Assembly (NCBI RefSeq): GCF_900100015.1
Contig: NZ_FNDD01000042.1
Coordinates: forward strand, 1-37,309
Reading direction: 5' to 3'
Length of the DNA stretch: 37,309 nucleotides
Source: Vibrio xiamenensis
Lineage (GTDB): Bacteria; Pseudomonadota; Gammaproteobacteria; Enterobacterales; Vibrionaceae
Position numbers and translations under genes: made by a program. Under the pieces are notes generated by a model. The model searched no databases. It saw only the letters and a list, made by a program, of their open reading frames with translations, and was not told the origin of the DNA. Below are positions 23,596-31,839 of this stretch, one piece after another. Within the stretch, counting starts at the first letter, position 1. Every line of letters starts with the position of its first letter.

Positions 23596-25641
23596 TTAAA
23601 TCCAATCTGATATTTTATCCAGCATAAGCTCGGTATCAGACGGCTTTACAATATAATCATTCATTCCAGACAAGCGTATTTTATCGATGGTTTCATCGCG
23701 AGAATCGCCTGTATGCGCCAAAATAGGCACCGTTGAATAACCATTGGATGAATTGCGAATCAATGAAGCCGTTTTGATACCATCTAATAGAGGCATTTCA
23801 AGGTCCATAATGATCAAATCAACCGACTGCATACTAAGCTTATCCAGCACATCTTGCCCATCGGAGGCCTGAACAATTTGATAGCCCTGTTTTTCAAGCA
23901 AAATGGAGGTATAAGCTCGCAAAGAGTGATTATCATCAGCAATCATTATTGTTTTACCCAACTTCGCCTCTTTTCTTGGCAGAAGATTACGATTACTCGA
24001 CGGGTTTTCAAAGAACAGTTCATCCAGTACCGCCTTGGCATCCATAACTAAACGCGTACGCTCAACAGGATAGATAGTAAGATGACGTTCAATATCTGTA
24101 TGGTAGCTCTGGTTACGATCGTAAAGGAAAACGATTCGAGCTTCTGTAAAGTGCAGCTTATTAAGCAATGCCTTAAATTGGGTTGGCTTATCAACCATGG
24201 CTTGCAGATCAAGCAAGATAAGTGAAAACTCAAACTGATACTCTTCTCGCTTTAATGCTTGGTCAAATTCACAAACATTAAGGTGGAAGCCTTGATAAAA
24301 GGCCTGTTCACTGAGAAAGCGACCAAACACCGACGTTTCACCCACAAACAGCACTGAGCGGGATTTCATAAGCTCAAGTTTAATATTATCAGTAACTCGA
24401 GATTCGTATTTAGGGAATGACAAAGTAAATTCCGTCCATTGACCTATGACCGAACGACAACTGATGTTGCCGCCAAATGCATTCATTACCTTTTTACAAA
24501 ACGGCAAACCGAGACCATAAGAGCCATTTTTGCCAAAGGTATAGAAGTCCTTAAAGATGTTTTCCAAAATGTCTGGCTCGATACCAATACCATTATCTCG
24601 AAACTTAATCACGTTTTGATTGTTGGTCGAGCGGATTTGGACATCGATTTTAAAATCATTGGAATTACGATAATAAAACGCGTTTTTTAATAAGTTGTAT
24701 AGCGCGTATTTAAGCAAGGTATCGCTGCCCAAAAACTCAAAATTTTGCTCAACATGTAAGAACACCGACTCGCGGTCGAGAGCCCGTTTATAAGAAAAGC
24801 TTTTTAGCGTCTTTTCGACGACGGCTTGTACATCGTGGCGTTTAAACGTTGCTGGAGAAACACGGTTTTCATCAATTGAGGTTAACAAAAGATCAATGGT
24901 TTCATTTCCTGAACGGATCACTTCATCAGCGTCCACCAACACTTCACGGGCCAGAGACAACTCACTGTCAGAGATTGAATAAAAATCGCGCTTCATATCT
25001 TTATTTTTCGGCAAAATCGAATCTAGAACTTCCAATGACGATTTCAACGCACTTAAAGGGTTGCGCATTTCATGTGCGATCCCAGCACCAAATGATTTAG
25101 CAATTGACGCTTTGGTTTCGTGGGACACTTGGTTGCGAAAATAAGCAAGGTTGCCAAAAATATAAGTGAACAGAAAAATAGGAATATAGGGCCACACTAC
25201 CTGTGAAGCAGCCAACTCAAAGTCAACACCGTACACGAGCAAGAAAGCTAATGAAATAAATATCGCTGCGTGAAGAACCATCACTCGAGTTTGATGAACA
25301 AGTAAGATATGTAGAAAAATGGAGGCCATAAACGACATAGCCCAAACCGTCGTCCAACCATTTTTGAACATCATGTAAGAGAAAAAAAACGGTAAACATA
25401 TTCCAATAGACACTAAGTAATATACTGGGATATGAGGCTTCAAGTATTTTGGGGCAAAGTTGCGAAACGCAACACCACCGAGGAGTATGGCGCATAAAAT
25501 ACGTAGTGGTGCATTTTCATACGGCTGAGGAAAAATAAATTTCCAAACAATATAATACGTCGGGAAACCAACTAATCCCAACCATCCTACTAAGGTAAGA
25601 TTCGGTTCTGCATATTGATAAACCTTTCTTACTGTTTCCAT
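23596..25641 (-). CDS. cqsS: CAI-1 hybrid sensor kinase/phosphatase CqsS
   Basis: This 681-residue protein starts METVRKVYQYAEPNLTLVGW and has about six membrane helices to residue 165. They are followed by the H-box GAGIAHEMRNPLSALK (phospho-His about H190), an HATPase domain (N-box LLKNAFYY, DNGIGIEP, GSYGLGLPFCKKV) and a C-terminal receiver with phospho-Asp about D613 in DLIIMDLEMP. CqsS binds CAI-1 and passes phosphate to LuxU, hence LuxO and the Qrr RNAs. Compared with the V. cholerae protein from memory (offset 4), W100 and S103 match head-group residues W104 and S107. The C170 position, which sets acyl-tail preference, is Ala (A166 in FGNLAYFRN). The 109-base gap upstream is its promoter. 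Confidence 0.95.
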   Translation of the reverse strand: METVRKVYQYAEPNLTLVGWLGLVGFPTYYIVWKFIFPQPYENAPLRILCAILLGGVAFRNFAPKYLKPHIPVYYLVSIGICLPFFFSYMMFKNGWTTVWAMSFMASIFLHILLVHQTRVMVLHAAIFISLAFLLVYGVDFELAASQVVWPYIPIFLFTYIFGNLAYFRNQVSHETKASIAKSFGAGIAHEMRNPLSALKSSLEVLDSILPKNKDMKRDFYSISDSELSLAREVLVDADEVIRSGNETIDLLLTSIDENRVSPATFKRHDVQAVVEKTLKSFSYKRALDRESVFLHVEQNFEFLGSDTLLKYALYNLLKNAFYYRNSNDFKIDVQIRSTNNQNVIKFRDNGIGIEPDILENIFKDFYTFGKNGSYGLGLPFCKKVMNAFGGNISCRSVIGQWTEFTLSFPKYESRVTDNIKLELMKSRSVLFVGETSVFGRFLSEQAFYQGFHLNVCEFDQALKREEYQFEFSLILLDLQAMVDKPTQFKALLNKLHFTEARIVFLYDRNQSYHTDIERHLTIYPVERTRLVMDAKAVLDELFFENPSSNRNLLPRKEAKLGKTIMIADDNHSLRAYTSILLEKQGYQIVQASDGQDVLDKLSMQSVDLIIMDLEMPLLDGIKTASLIRNSSNGYSTVPILAHTGDSRDETIDKIRLSGMNDYIVKPSDTELMLDKISDWI

Positions 25642-25750
25642 TTAACTTCCTACAAACCTTGGTGCCATCCACTAGCCAAGCATTTTATAATTTTTTCAGG
25701 CAGCGCGCACATCTTAGTGATCACGAATAAAGGTCGAAAATGTTATTTAT

Positions 25751-28700
25751 TTAGTGCATTAACGAGATTGAGCTGCCTTTTCGACTGGTTGTCACATCGA
25801 CTCGCAGCGCCATTTGCTCTTTCATTTCGGATACGTGAGAAATCACGCCAATGGTTCTTCCTCCTTGCTGCAAATCGATAAGAGTTTGTACTGCCAGATC
25901 GAGCGACTCTGGGTCTAAACTGCCAAAACCTTCATCAATGAACAAGGTATCTAATCGAATTCCACCACTGTACGATTGCACTACATCCGACAATCCTAAT
26001 GCAAGCGCAAGCGCCGCCATAAAAGACTCTCCGCCTGATAAGGTCGCCACATCACGCCATTTTCCGGTGTAACCATCTTCCACCATGAGGTCTAGTCCCG
26101 ACCCTGCATTTCCCTTTGCTTTATCTTCTTTGCGACGTAATTCATAACGCCCTTTAGTCATCAATCGCAGCCGACTAGACGCTTGGATCAACACATCATC
26201 GAGCAAAACACCAAGCACAAAACGGTGTAAACTGACCTTAGAACCGGTGCGTCCGTTTGCCACATCACTGAGCGTACCGACCACTTGATACTGCTTTTGT
26301 AACGCTTCATTCTGCTTGTGTAAATGCTCTAATTTTTGTTCAACTTTGTGATATGCATCAAGTTTAGACTGGTACTGAGATTGATGTTGTTGGGCTTGTT
26401 GGTAAGCGGTATTTGCGCTATCGACGGCTAGTTGTAATTTTTCAAGCTCAGGAGCAGTTTGCGAACCGAGCTCTTTTTTTAGCGTATCAAGAACGGCCAC
26501 AATTGCGGTATGCTTATCATGGTATTCACGAATACTGACTTCCAACGCCTCAAGCTGAGCGGGTTCAAGCTTGGCATCCAGGTAATCAGCTTCATTGGCA
26601 AACTCACTACCCGCAAGCGCTTCAAGCCATTGAAATTCAAGCTTTTCCACTTGTTCTCGGCTTTGTTTATGGTACTGCTCGCGACTCTCTAGCGCTGTCT
26701 GAGCAGCCACCCATTGCTGCTGCTGAACGTTGAGATTGTTTTGCGCCTGCGCGGCGCGCGCAGTAATGTCAGAAATCTGCTTTGCGAGCGTAACTTGCTG
26801 CAATTTGACTTGTTCAATGCTTGTTGGCTCGTTTGGCAATTCAGCCTGCAAACTTTCTAGAATATTTTGCGTCTTAGTCGCCTTGCTGGTCGCCAGCATA
26901 AGTTCATTTTGCAGCGCTTCACATTGAGTCTGAGTCTTGGCACTCTGCTGCTGCATTTGCTCTAGCGCCTTGAAAAGCGCCTCAGGCTGCATCGACTCAA
27001 GCTGGTTGATTTGGCGCTTGAGCTCGACGAGCTCTTTTTGCAGCTCTTCAAGGGACTGCTGCTCAGCATCTCCGAGTTGATGACGCCAACCTGCCACCGC
27101 TTGCTCCACTTTCGCAAGCTGCAATTTGGCTTGATTACGCTGCTCGGTAACGAGCTCAAGCTGCTTTTGCATACTTTGCTGCGTAGCGCGCGCCTCATCG
27201 ACTTGCGCTTTGGAGACCTCTTCAACACTAAATTGAGCCGGTGCCGGATGATCCATGCTGCCACATACCGGACATGGCACATCTTCCTGCAAGGTTTTAG
27301 CCAGTTGCGCGGCTTGCGAGCTATGCCATAGGTATTCTAATTTGTCTGCAGCTTGCTTTGCTTGTTCCACTTGGCGTTGAGCGTTATCGAACTCCACTTG
27401 CGCAGTCTCATCTTGCACCTGATAGTGAGCAAGTGCGACCAAGGTTTGATTGAGCTCTTGATACGCATGCACTTGTTTTTCAAGGCTGATTTGTTGCTGC
27501 TGTTTAAGCGGCAATTGCGCGGTTTGGGTTTTAGCTTCATCAAGCTGTTTTTGTTGATGGTCAATTTGCTTGGCTAAGCCCTCTAGCTCAGCATGACTGC
27601 GATCATATTGTGTCTGTGCAAGTTTCAACGCCTCAAGTTCGCCATTGAGCTGTTGATTGAGACGCTGTTGCTCAAGCAGGGTTTTCTCAAGCTGTTCCAG
27701 TTGATACGCCTGCTGATTGAGGGTTGGTAACTGCTGCGTTTCAGATTCGGCGTTCGCTGCACGCTGCTTGGCTTGCTCTAAACTCTGCTTCTGCTCAAGG
27801 ACATGCTGTTTGGCTTCCGTGATCGCGGAATTAGCTTGCACCGCGAGTCGCTGCGCTTGCTTCCATTCACTGTAAGGCACATTGATGGTCGCTGCCTTAT
27901 TAGCCAGCGCACGTTTACGCTCTTGAACGTCGATATTGGCGCGCGTTGCCAACAAGAAATCAAGCTGCTGCTCTGTGCGGCGCAGCTCAGTAAATTTGTT
28001 TTGCAGATTTTGCGCCGCTTTATACTGCTCATTGGCAAGTTCAAGCTGTTTAAGTGCCTGATCACTCGCCGATTTAGCCGCCGTCAATTCTGGTTTTATC
28101 GCTTCAATTTGCTCTTGAAGCGCGGATTCCGAATCTACATCGGTCGTGCTGAGCGCGCCCATAATCTGCTGATCAAATTCCTCTTTTGCACGGCGAATAC
28201 CCGCGGCTTGATCAAATAGGGCTCGTTCAATCGCTGTGTAAATATGGGTCTGAAACAATTGGCCAAAAATCTGCTCTCGGTCTTTGGAATTTGCCACCAA
28301 CAAATCGCGAAATTTACCTTGAGGCAACACCATCACTTGGCGAAACTGTTTCACATCTAACCCGATAAGCTCAAGCACCGCTTTCGCAACCGGAGTTGGC
28401 TTATTGGCCAGTAACACCTCTTCACTGTCATCAACTCTTATCAAGGTTGCGCTGTGACTCTTTTTGGTCAAACCATCACCACGTTTTTTCGGCATCATTT
28501 GGTCGGGGCTGCGCACCACTTTGTAAATAGCACTCCCCAGCGAAAATTCAAAACTGACTTCAGTGACTAAATCAGGTGATGCGTAATCACAACGCATTTG
28601 ATCGCCGGTGCGTTCACTACCGGTAGTTTCACCGTAGAGCGCAAAGCAAATCGCATCGAGAATCGAACTCTTACCCGAGCCCGTAGGACCATTAATTAAA

Positions 28701-28792
28701 AATAGTGGCGATGTGCCAAGCAAAGTGAAATCGATGCTTTCTTTACCCGCAAAAGGACCAAAGGCTTGAATGGTTAAACGAATCGGTTTCAT
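25751..28792 (-). CDS. sbcC: SbcC, ATPase/coiled-coil subunit of the SbcCD nuclease
   Basis: This 1013-residue SMC-like protein has Walker A GPTGSGKSS (35-43) and long coiled coils interrupted by the zinc-hook CPVC (C507 and C510). The ABC signature TLSGGESF and Walker B LFIDEGFGSLD (from about 950) follow. With SbcD it forms the bacterial Mre11-Rad50-type complex that cuts hairpins and protein-blocked ends. The coils are Gln-rich, with many CAG/CAA codons, making the antisense strand look spuriously open. The ATG lies 2 bases after the sbcD stop. Length is close to the 1048 of E. coli. Confidence 0.95.
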   Translation of the reverse strand: MKPIRLTIQAFGPFAGKESIDFTLLGTSPLFLINGPTGSGKSSILDAICFALYGETTGSERTGDQMRCDYASPDLVTEVSFEFSLGSAIYKVVRSPDQMMPKKRGDGLTKKSHSATLIRVDDSEEVLLANKPTPVAKAVLELIGLDVKQFRQVMVLPQGKFRDLLVANSKDREQIFGQLFQTHIYTAIERALFDQAAGIRRAKEEFDQQIMGALSTTDVDSESALQEQIEAIKPELTAAKSASDQALKQLELANEQYKAAQNLQNKFTELRRTEQQLDFLLATRANIDVQERKRALANKAATINVPYSEWKQAQRLAVQANSAITEAKQHVLEQKQSLEQAKQRAANAESETQQLPTLNQQAYQLEQLEKTLLEQQRLNQQLNGELEALKLAQTQYDRSHAELEGLAKQIDHQQKQLDEAKTQTAQLPLKQQQQISLEKQVHAYQELNQTLVALAHYQVQDETAQVEFDNAQRQVEQAKQAADKLEYLWHSSQAAQLAKTLQEDVPCPVCGSMDHPAPAQFSVEEVSKAQVDEARATQQSMQKQLELVTEQRNQAKLQLAKVEQAVAGWRHQLGDAEQQSLEELQKELVELKRQINQLESMQPEALFKALEQMQQQSAKTQTQCEALQNELMLATSKATKTQNILESLQAELPNEPTSIEQVKLQQVTLAKQISDITARAAQAQNNLNVQQQQWVAAQTALESREQYHKQSREQVEKLEFQWLEALAGSEFANEADYLDAKLEPAQLEALEVSIREYHDKHTAIVAVLDTLKKELGSQTAPELEKLQLAVDSANTAYQQAQQHQSQYQSKLDAYHKVEQKLEHLHKQNEALQKQYQVVGTLSDVANGRTGSKVSLHRFVLGVLLDDVLIQASSRLRLMTKGRYELRRKEDKAKGNAGSGLDLMVEDGYTGKWRDVATLSGGESFMAALALALGLSDVVQSYSGGIRLDTLFIDEGFGSLDPESLDLAVQTLIDLQQGGRTIGVISHVSEMKEQMALRVDVTTSRKGSSISLMH

Positions 28793-28794
28793 GG

Positions 28795-29937
28795 TTATGG
28801 CTCATCCTGACGAACAAGTTGCGCGATGACATCTTTCACCGCTTGTTCTTGCTCTTGAGTTAAATCGCTTTGCTGCGCTTCGAGGAAAAAGTCTTTAAAC
28901 ATATCAAATTCACCGCGCGCTAAGCGCGCTTTCCCCATATCTTGGTCAACACCGATCAGCATTCCGGGCTTCTCTAAATGCAGTACGTTCGGATAAACAG
29001 CGCGTAGCTTTTCCATTGGATCCAAAATGGCATGTTTATCCATTAAGCGCACCAGAAGATAATCGTGCGCGTGAGGATCGCTTTTCCCCTGCTCAATGAT
29101 CTGCTGCAGCTCGCCTTCGATAATACGCATTTGGTGCGGCGCATTAAGAGGGATATGAGTGGCGCTAACAAATCCATCGCGATTTAGCTCAACCAAGGTC
29201 ATACCCTTTTTCTGATGTTGCTCAGAAAAGCTATATTTCATTGGCGAACCAGAATAGCGAATAAACTCTTCACCCTTTTTCTGCGGCTGATGCAAATGGC
29301 CAAGGGCAACATAATCAAAATCAACAAAATGCTCATGACTGACACGATCTGAGCCACCAATGGACAAAGGCCGTTCTGAATCAGATTCGATAGCACCATC
29401 GACAAAACAATGACTTATCAAAACGTTACGCTGCTGCGGTTTAAATTGTTGACGAATTTTTTCGCACAATAATTGATGAGCATCGTCGTGGGTCGAGGCT
29501 GGCTCAGAATAATAGTGGCGAACGGTTTCAGGGTCGTTATAAGGCATGCCGTAGAAGGCCACTTCGCCGGCTTGCTCGGTTTCGATCACCACAGGCTTAA
29601 GCATGTCTTCAAAATTGGCGATGATGTGTAAACCGGCTTGTTTGAGCTGCTCGGCGCCAAAGCCAAGACGCTGCGCCCCATCATGGTTACCCGGAATTAA
29701 AATGATCGGTATTTGCAATTCACCACACACCAAATTAATAAACTGGTTCATCAATTCAATGGCCACCGTCGGCGGTACCGAGCGATCGTAAATATCGCCT
29801 GCAATAATCAGAGCATCGACAGGTTGCTGCTTAAGGTAGTCAATGATCTGCTCCAGCACCACGCGCTGGTCTTCCAGTAGCGAAACATTGTGGAATTGCC
29901 GGCCAAGGTGCCAGTCGGAGGTGTGAAGAAATTTCAT
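28795..29937 (-). CDS. sbcD: SbcD, nuclease subunit of the SbcCD complex
   Basis: This 380-residue metallophosphoesterase has all Mre11-type motifs in order: HTSDWHLGR (5-13), GDIYDR, IPGNHDG, SHCFVDG and GHLHQPQ. These supply the Mn2+ ligands of the active site. The C-terminal capping and SbcC-binding part includes LVRLMDKHAILDPMEKLRA. It is the first gene of the sbcDC operon, with 2 bases to sbcC. It sits between fabH2 and sbcC on the minus strand, with a 115-base gap upstream that holds the fabH2 terminator. Confidence 0.95.
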   Translation of the reverse strand: MKFLHTSDWHLGRQFHNVSLLEDQRVVLEQIIDYLKQQPVDALIIAGDIYDRSVPPTVAIELMNQFINLVCGELQIPIILIPGNHDGAQRLGFGAEQLKQAGLHIIANFEDMLKPVVIETEQAGEVAFYGMPYNDPETVRHYYSEPASTHDDAHQLLCEKIRQQFKPQQRNVLISHCFVDGAIESDSERPLSIGGSDRVSHEHFVDFDYVALGHLHQPQKKGEEFIRYSGSPMKYSFSEQHQKKGMTLVELNRDGFVSATHIPLNAPHQMRIIEGELQQIIEQGKSDPHAHDYLLVRLMDKHAILDPMEKLRAVYPNVLHLEKPGMLIGVDQDMGKARLARGEFDMFKDFFLEAQQSDLTQEQEQAVKDVIAQLVRQDEP

Positions 29938-30001
29938 TCAATTCAGGCTCTTCCCTAAAACAAGTGGCTATCATAGCAAGAAAGTTAACCTGAGCTCCAC
30001 A

Positions 30002-30032
30002 AACAAACAGCCGCATCAGGCGGCCGTTTGTT
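30002..30032 (-). terminator. Hairpin terminator after fabH2
   Basis: AACAAAC and GCCGC (30002-30014) pair with GCGGC and GTTTGTT (30020-30032), with one A/C mismatch. On the minus strand, it is followed by TGTGG after the T-rich arm. Confidence 0.6.
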
Positions 30033-30052
30033 AGCAATGTGAAATCGATTAA

Positions 30053-31135
30053 TTATGCGCGACTTTTACAATGCTCAATCGCATCGTGGACAAGCTCTAG
30101 TGCGGTTTGCTGGCACGGCGGTAACTGCGCATCGCTTTGACGAATGGGGGTCACGCGCTCACCCCATTTGATATGCCCAGCACCCCAAGTCAAACCCGCG
30201 CCAAACGCGGCAAGCAATAGATTGTTATGCGGTTTGATTTTACCTTCTTCCAGCGCTTCACACAGCGCAATCGGCACGGTTGCGGCCGAAGTATTTCCGT
30301 AGCGATGAATATTAACGAAGGCTTTTTGTTGCTCGATTCCCGCAAGGTCACACAGGGTTTGGATAATGCGCACATTCGCTTGGTGAGGAATGACCACATC
30401 GATATCTTCTTTGCTCAATTGACTGCGAGACAACACTTGATTCGCTGCAGAGCCCATACCTTTCACGGCGCGTTTGAAAATCTCTTTGCCGACAAAATCA
30501 AAGCTCCAATAACCATTATCTGCGGCGAAGCGGTCCATCGCAGTACCAAATTTAGGCACCGCTAAAATATCGCGTCCTTTGGCATCACAACCGATTTGCG
30601 CATGCTGTAAACCCACCGCTTGCTCAGTGCGACTTAGCACTACCGCGCCGGAGCCATCACCAAATAGCACTGCAGTATCACGTTTAGTCCAGTCCAAAAA
30701 GAACGATAGGCGTTCTGCGCCAATCACCAACGCATGACGGTAATTGCCCGCTTGAATTAGGCGTGTCGCGGTTTCAAGCCCATAAACAAACCCGGTACAT
30801 GCAGCGTTTAAATCAAAAGCCGCCGCCGATTGAATCTCAAGATTTTGTGACACTTTCGAAGCGATGTTCGGGATCAGAGTGTCAGCGGAACACGTTGCGA
30901 CAATCACCACATCGATGTCACTCGGTTCTAACCCCGCACAGGCAAGCGCATGCTTGGCGGCAACGGTCGCAAGATCGGAGGTATTGACGTGACTGATGCG
31001 GCGAGTTTCGATACCAGTGCGAGTACGAATCCACTCATCAGAGGTATCAAGAAAAGTGCTTAAGTCATCGTTTGAAAGCGTGGCAGGCGGCAGGCATTTA
31101 CCCCACCCAGAAATTTCAGCATAATAATTCGTCAT
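30053..31135 (-). CDS. 3-oxoacyl-ACP synthase III-like protein FabH2
   Basis: This 360-residue thiolase-fold enzyme carries the KAS III triad: Cys in NAACTGFVYG, His in IPHQANVRI, Asn in RYGNTSAA. The opening TSDEWIRTRTGIETRRI is the FabH pattern. It is about 40 residues longer than E. coli FabH, with an extra C-terminal tail (QLPPCQQTALELVHDAIEHC). Vibrio genomes carry such a second FabH on chromosome II, beside trxC, as here. It condenses an acyl-CoA with malonyl-ACP, and the acyl preference of this paralogue may differ from housekeeping FabH. Ribosome site AGG lies 6 bases before the ATG. It is divergent from trxC across 98 bases. Confidence 0.9.
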   Translation of the reverse strand: MTNYYAEISGWGKCLPPATLSNDDLSTFLDTSDEWIRTRTGIETRRISHVNTSDLATVAAKHALACAGLEPSDIDVVIVATCSADTLIPNIASKVSQNLEIQSAAAFDLNAACTGFVYGLETATRLIQAGNYRHALVIGAERLSFFLDWTKRDTAVLFGDGSGAVVLSRTEQAVGLQHAQIGCDAKGRDILAVPKFGTAMDRFAADNGYWSFDFVGKEIFKRAVKGMGSAANQVLSRSQLSKEDIDVVIPHQANVRIIQTLCDLAGIEQQKAFVNIHRYGNTSAATVPIALCEALEEGKIKPHNNLLLAAFGAGLTWGAGHIKWGERVTPIRQSDAQLPPCQQTALELVHDAIEHCKSRA

Positions 31136-31233
31136 TGGAAACCTAATGATGTTTTTTTATTGGTTTGACCAGATTATAACGAGCCAACACGTACGGTGTC
31201 ACCTAATTGACAAACAAATCAGAGAGGCCTGTC

Positions 31234-31668
31234 ATGTCAACATTTACAACTCGCTGCCCTGCCTGCCATGGTATGAATCGCGTTCCCACAGAGCGAGTGT
31301 CCGAAAGCCCAAATTGCGGTAAGTGCCAAACACCACTCCTTGATGGCGCTCCGATTGAAGGAACCGAGCAAAACTTAACCGCCTTACTGCAAAGCACCCA
31401 ACCTGTGGTGATCGATTTCTGGGCACCTTGGTGTAACCCTTGCGTAGGATTTGCGCCGGTATTTTCCGATGTCGCTAGCGAACGTAACGGCCAAATTCGC
31501 TGTGTCAAAGTCAATACTGAAGAACAGCAAAATATCGCCGCACAATATCAAATCCGCAGTATTCCCACCGTGATGGTCTTCAAGCAAGGACAGCGCGTCG
31601 ACATGATTAACGGCGCCCTACCAAAGGGCCAATTTGACCAGTGGCTTAACAGCGCGTTAACAAAATAA
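31234..31668 (+). CDS. trxC: Thioredoxin 2 (TrxC) with WCNPC active site
   Basis: The protein has 144 residues from the ATG at 31234, which has GAGAGG about 6 bases upstream. The in-frame TTG at 31207 is rejected. The N-terminal zinc domain has C8, C11, C28 and C31 (CPAC, CGKC), typical of TrxC. The thioredoxin fold has VVIDFWAPWCNPC, C67 and C70, followed by RSIPTVMVFKQG with the cis-Pro. The active site is CNPC rather than the usual CGPC, which should shift redox potential or partner choice. TrxC reduces disulfides in the cytosol, often under oxidative stress. It is divergent from fabH2. Confidence 0.93.
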   Translation: MSTFTTRCPACHGMNRVPTERVSESPNCGKCQTPLLDGAPIEGTEQNLTALLQSTQPVVIDFWAPWCNPCVGFAPVFSDVASERNGQIRCVKVNTEEQQNIAAQYQIRSIPTVMVFKQGQRVDMINGALPKGQFDQWLNSALTK

Positions 31669-31680
31669 ATGTTCATATAT

Positions 31681-31711
31681 ACAGCCGTTTAGCGCTAACA
31701 TAAGCGGCTGT
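31681..31711. other. Hairpin after trxC
   Basis: ACAGCCGTTTA (31681-31691) pairs with TAAGCGGCTGT (31701-31711), 11 pairs with one wobble and a 9-base loop. No T-run follows, so it is a likely but atypical terminator of trxC. Confidence 0.5.
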
Positions 31712-31735
31712 CCACGACTTAATTATTTATAAAAA

Positions 31736-31819
31736 TTATTTGTCGTTACGGACAAAACCTTTCGTTTTACCTTTATCACCATCAGCGGCATAGTCGCGCC
31801 GAATTGAATTAAATTTTCT
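31736..31819 (-). pseudogene. Orphan 27-codon coding-like stretch without a start codon
   Basis: On the minus strand, 27 codons ending in TAA at 31736 read RKFNSIRRDYAADGDKGKTK, then GFVRNDK. The codons are those preferred in the highly expressed genes here (GGT, AAA, CGT, AAC, GAC). A TAG closes the frame immediately upstream and no ATG, GTG or TTG is present, though ATT at codon 6 is conceivable. It may be the tail of a lost gene or a small protein with a rare start. I do not recognise it. Confidence 0.35.
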
Positions 31820-31839
31820 CTAATTTCGAGGCGAAGTCG

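Noticed and set aside
26962..28219. Several long frames antisense or out of frame within sbcC
   Set aside because: They are shadows of the Gln/Leu-rich coiled-coil codons; none has a ribosome site or recognisable domain.
31207..31233. Extended N-terminus of TrxC from TTG
   Set aside because: The ATG at 31234 has a GAGAGG site and gives the normal TrxC length with the zinc domain at the N-terminus.
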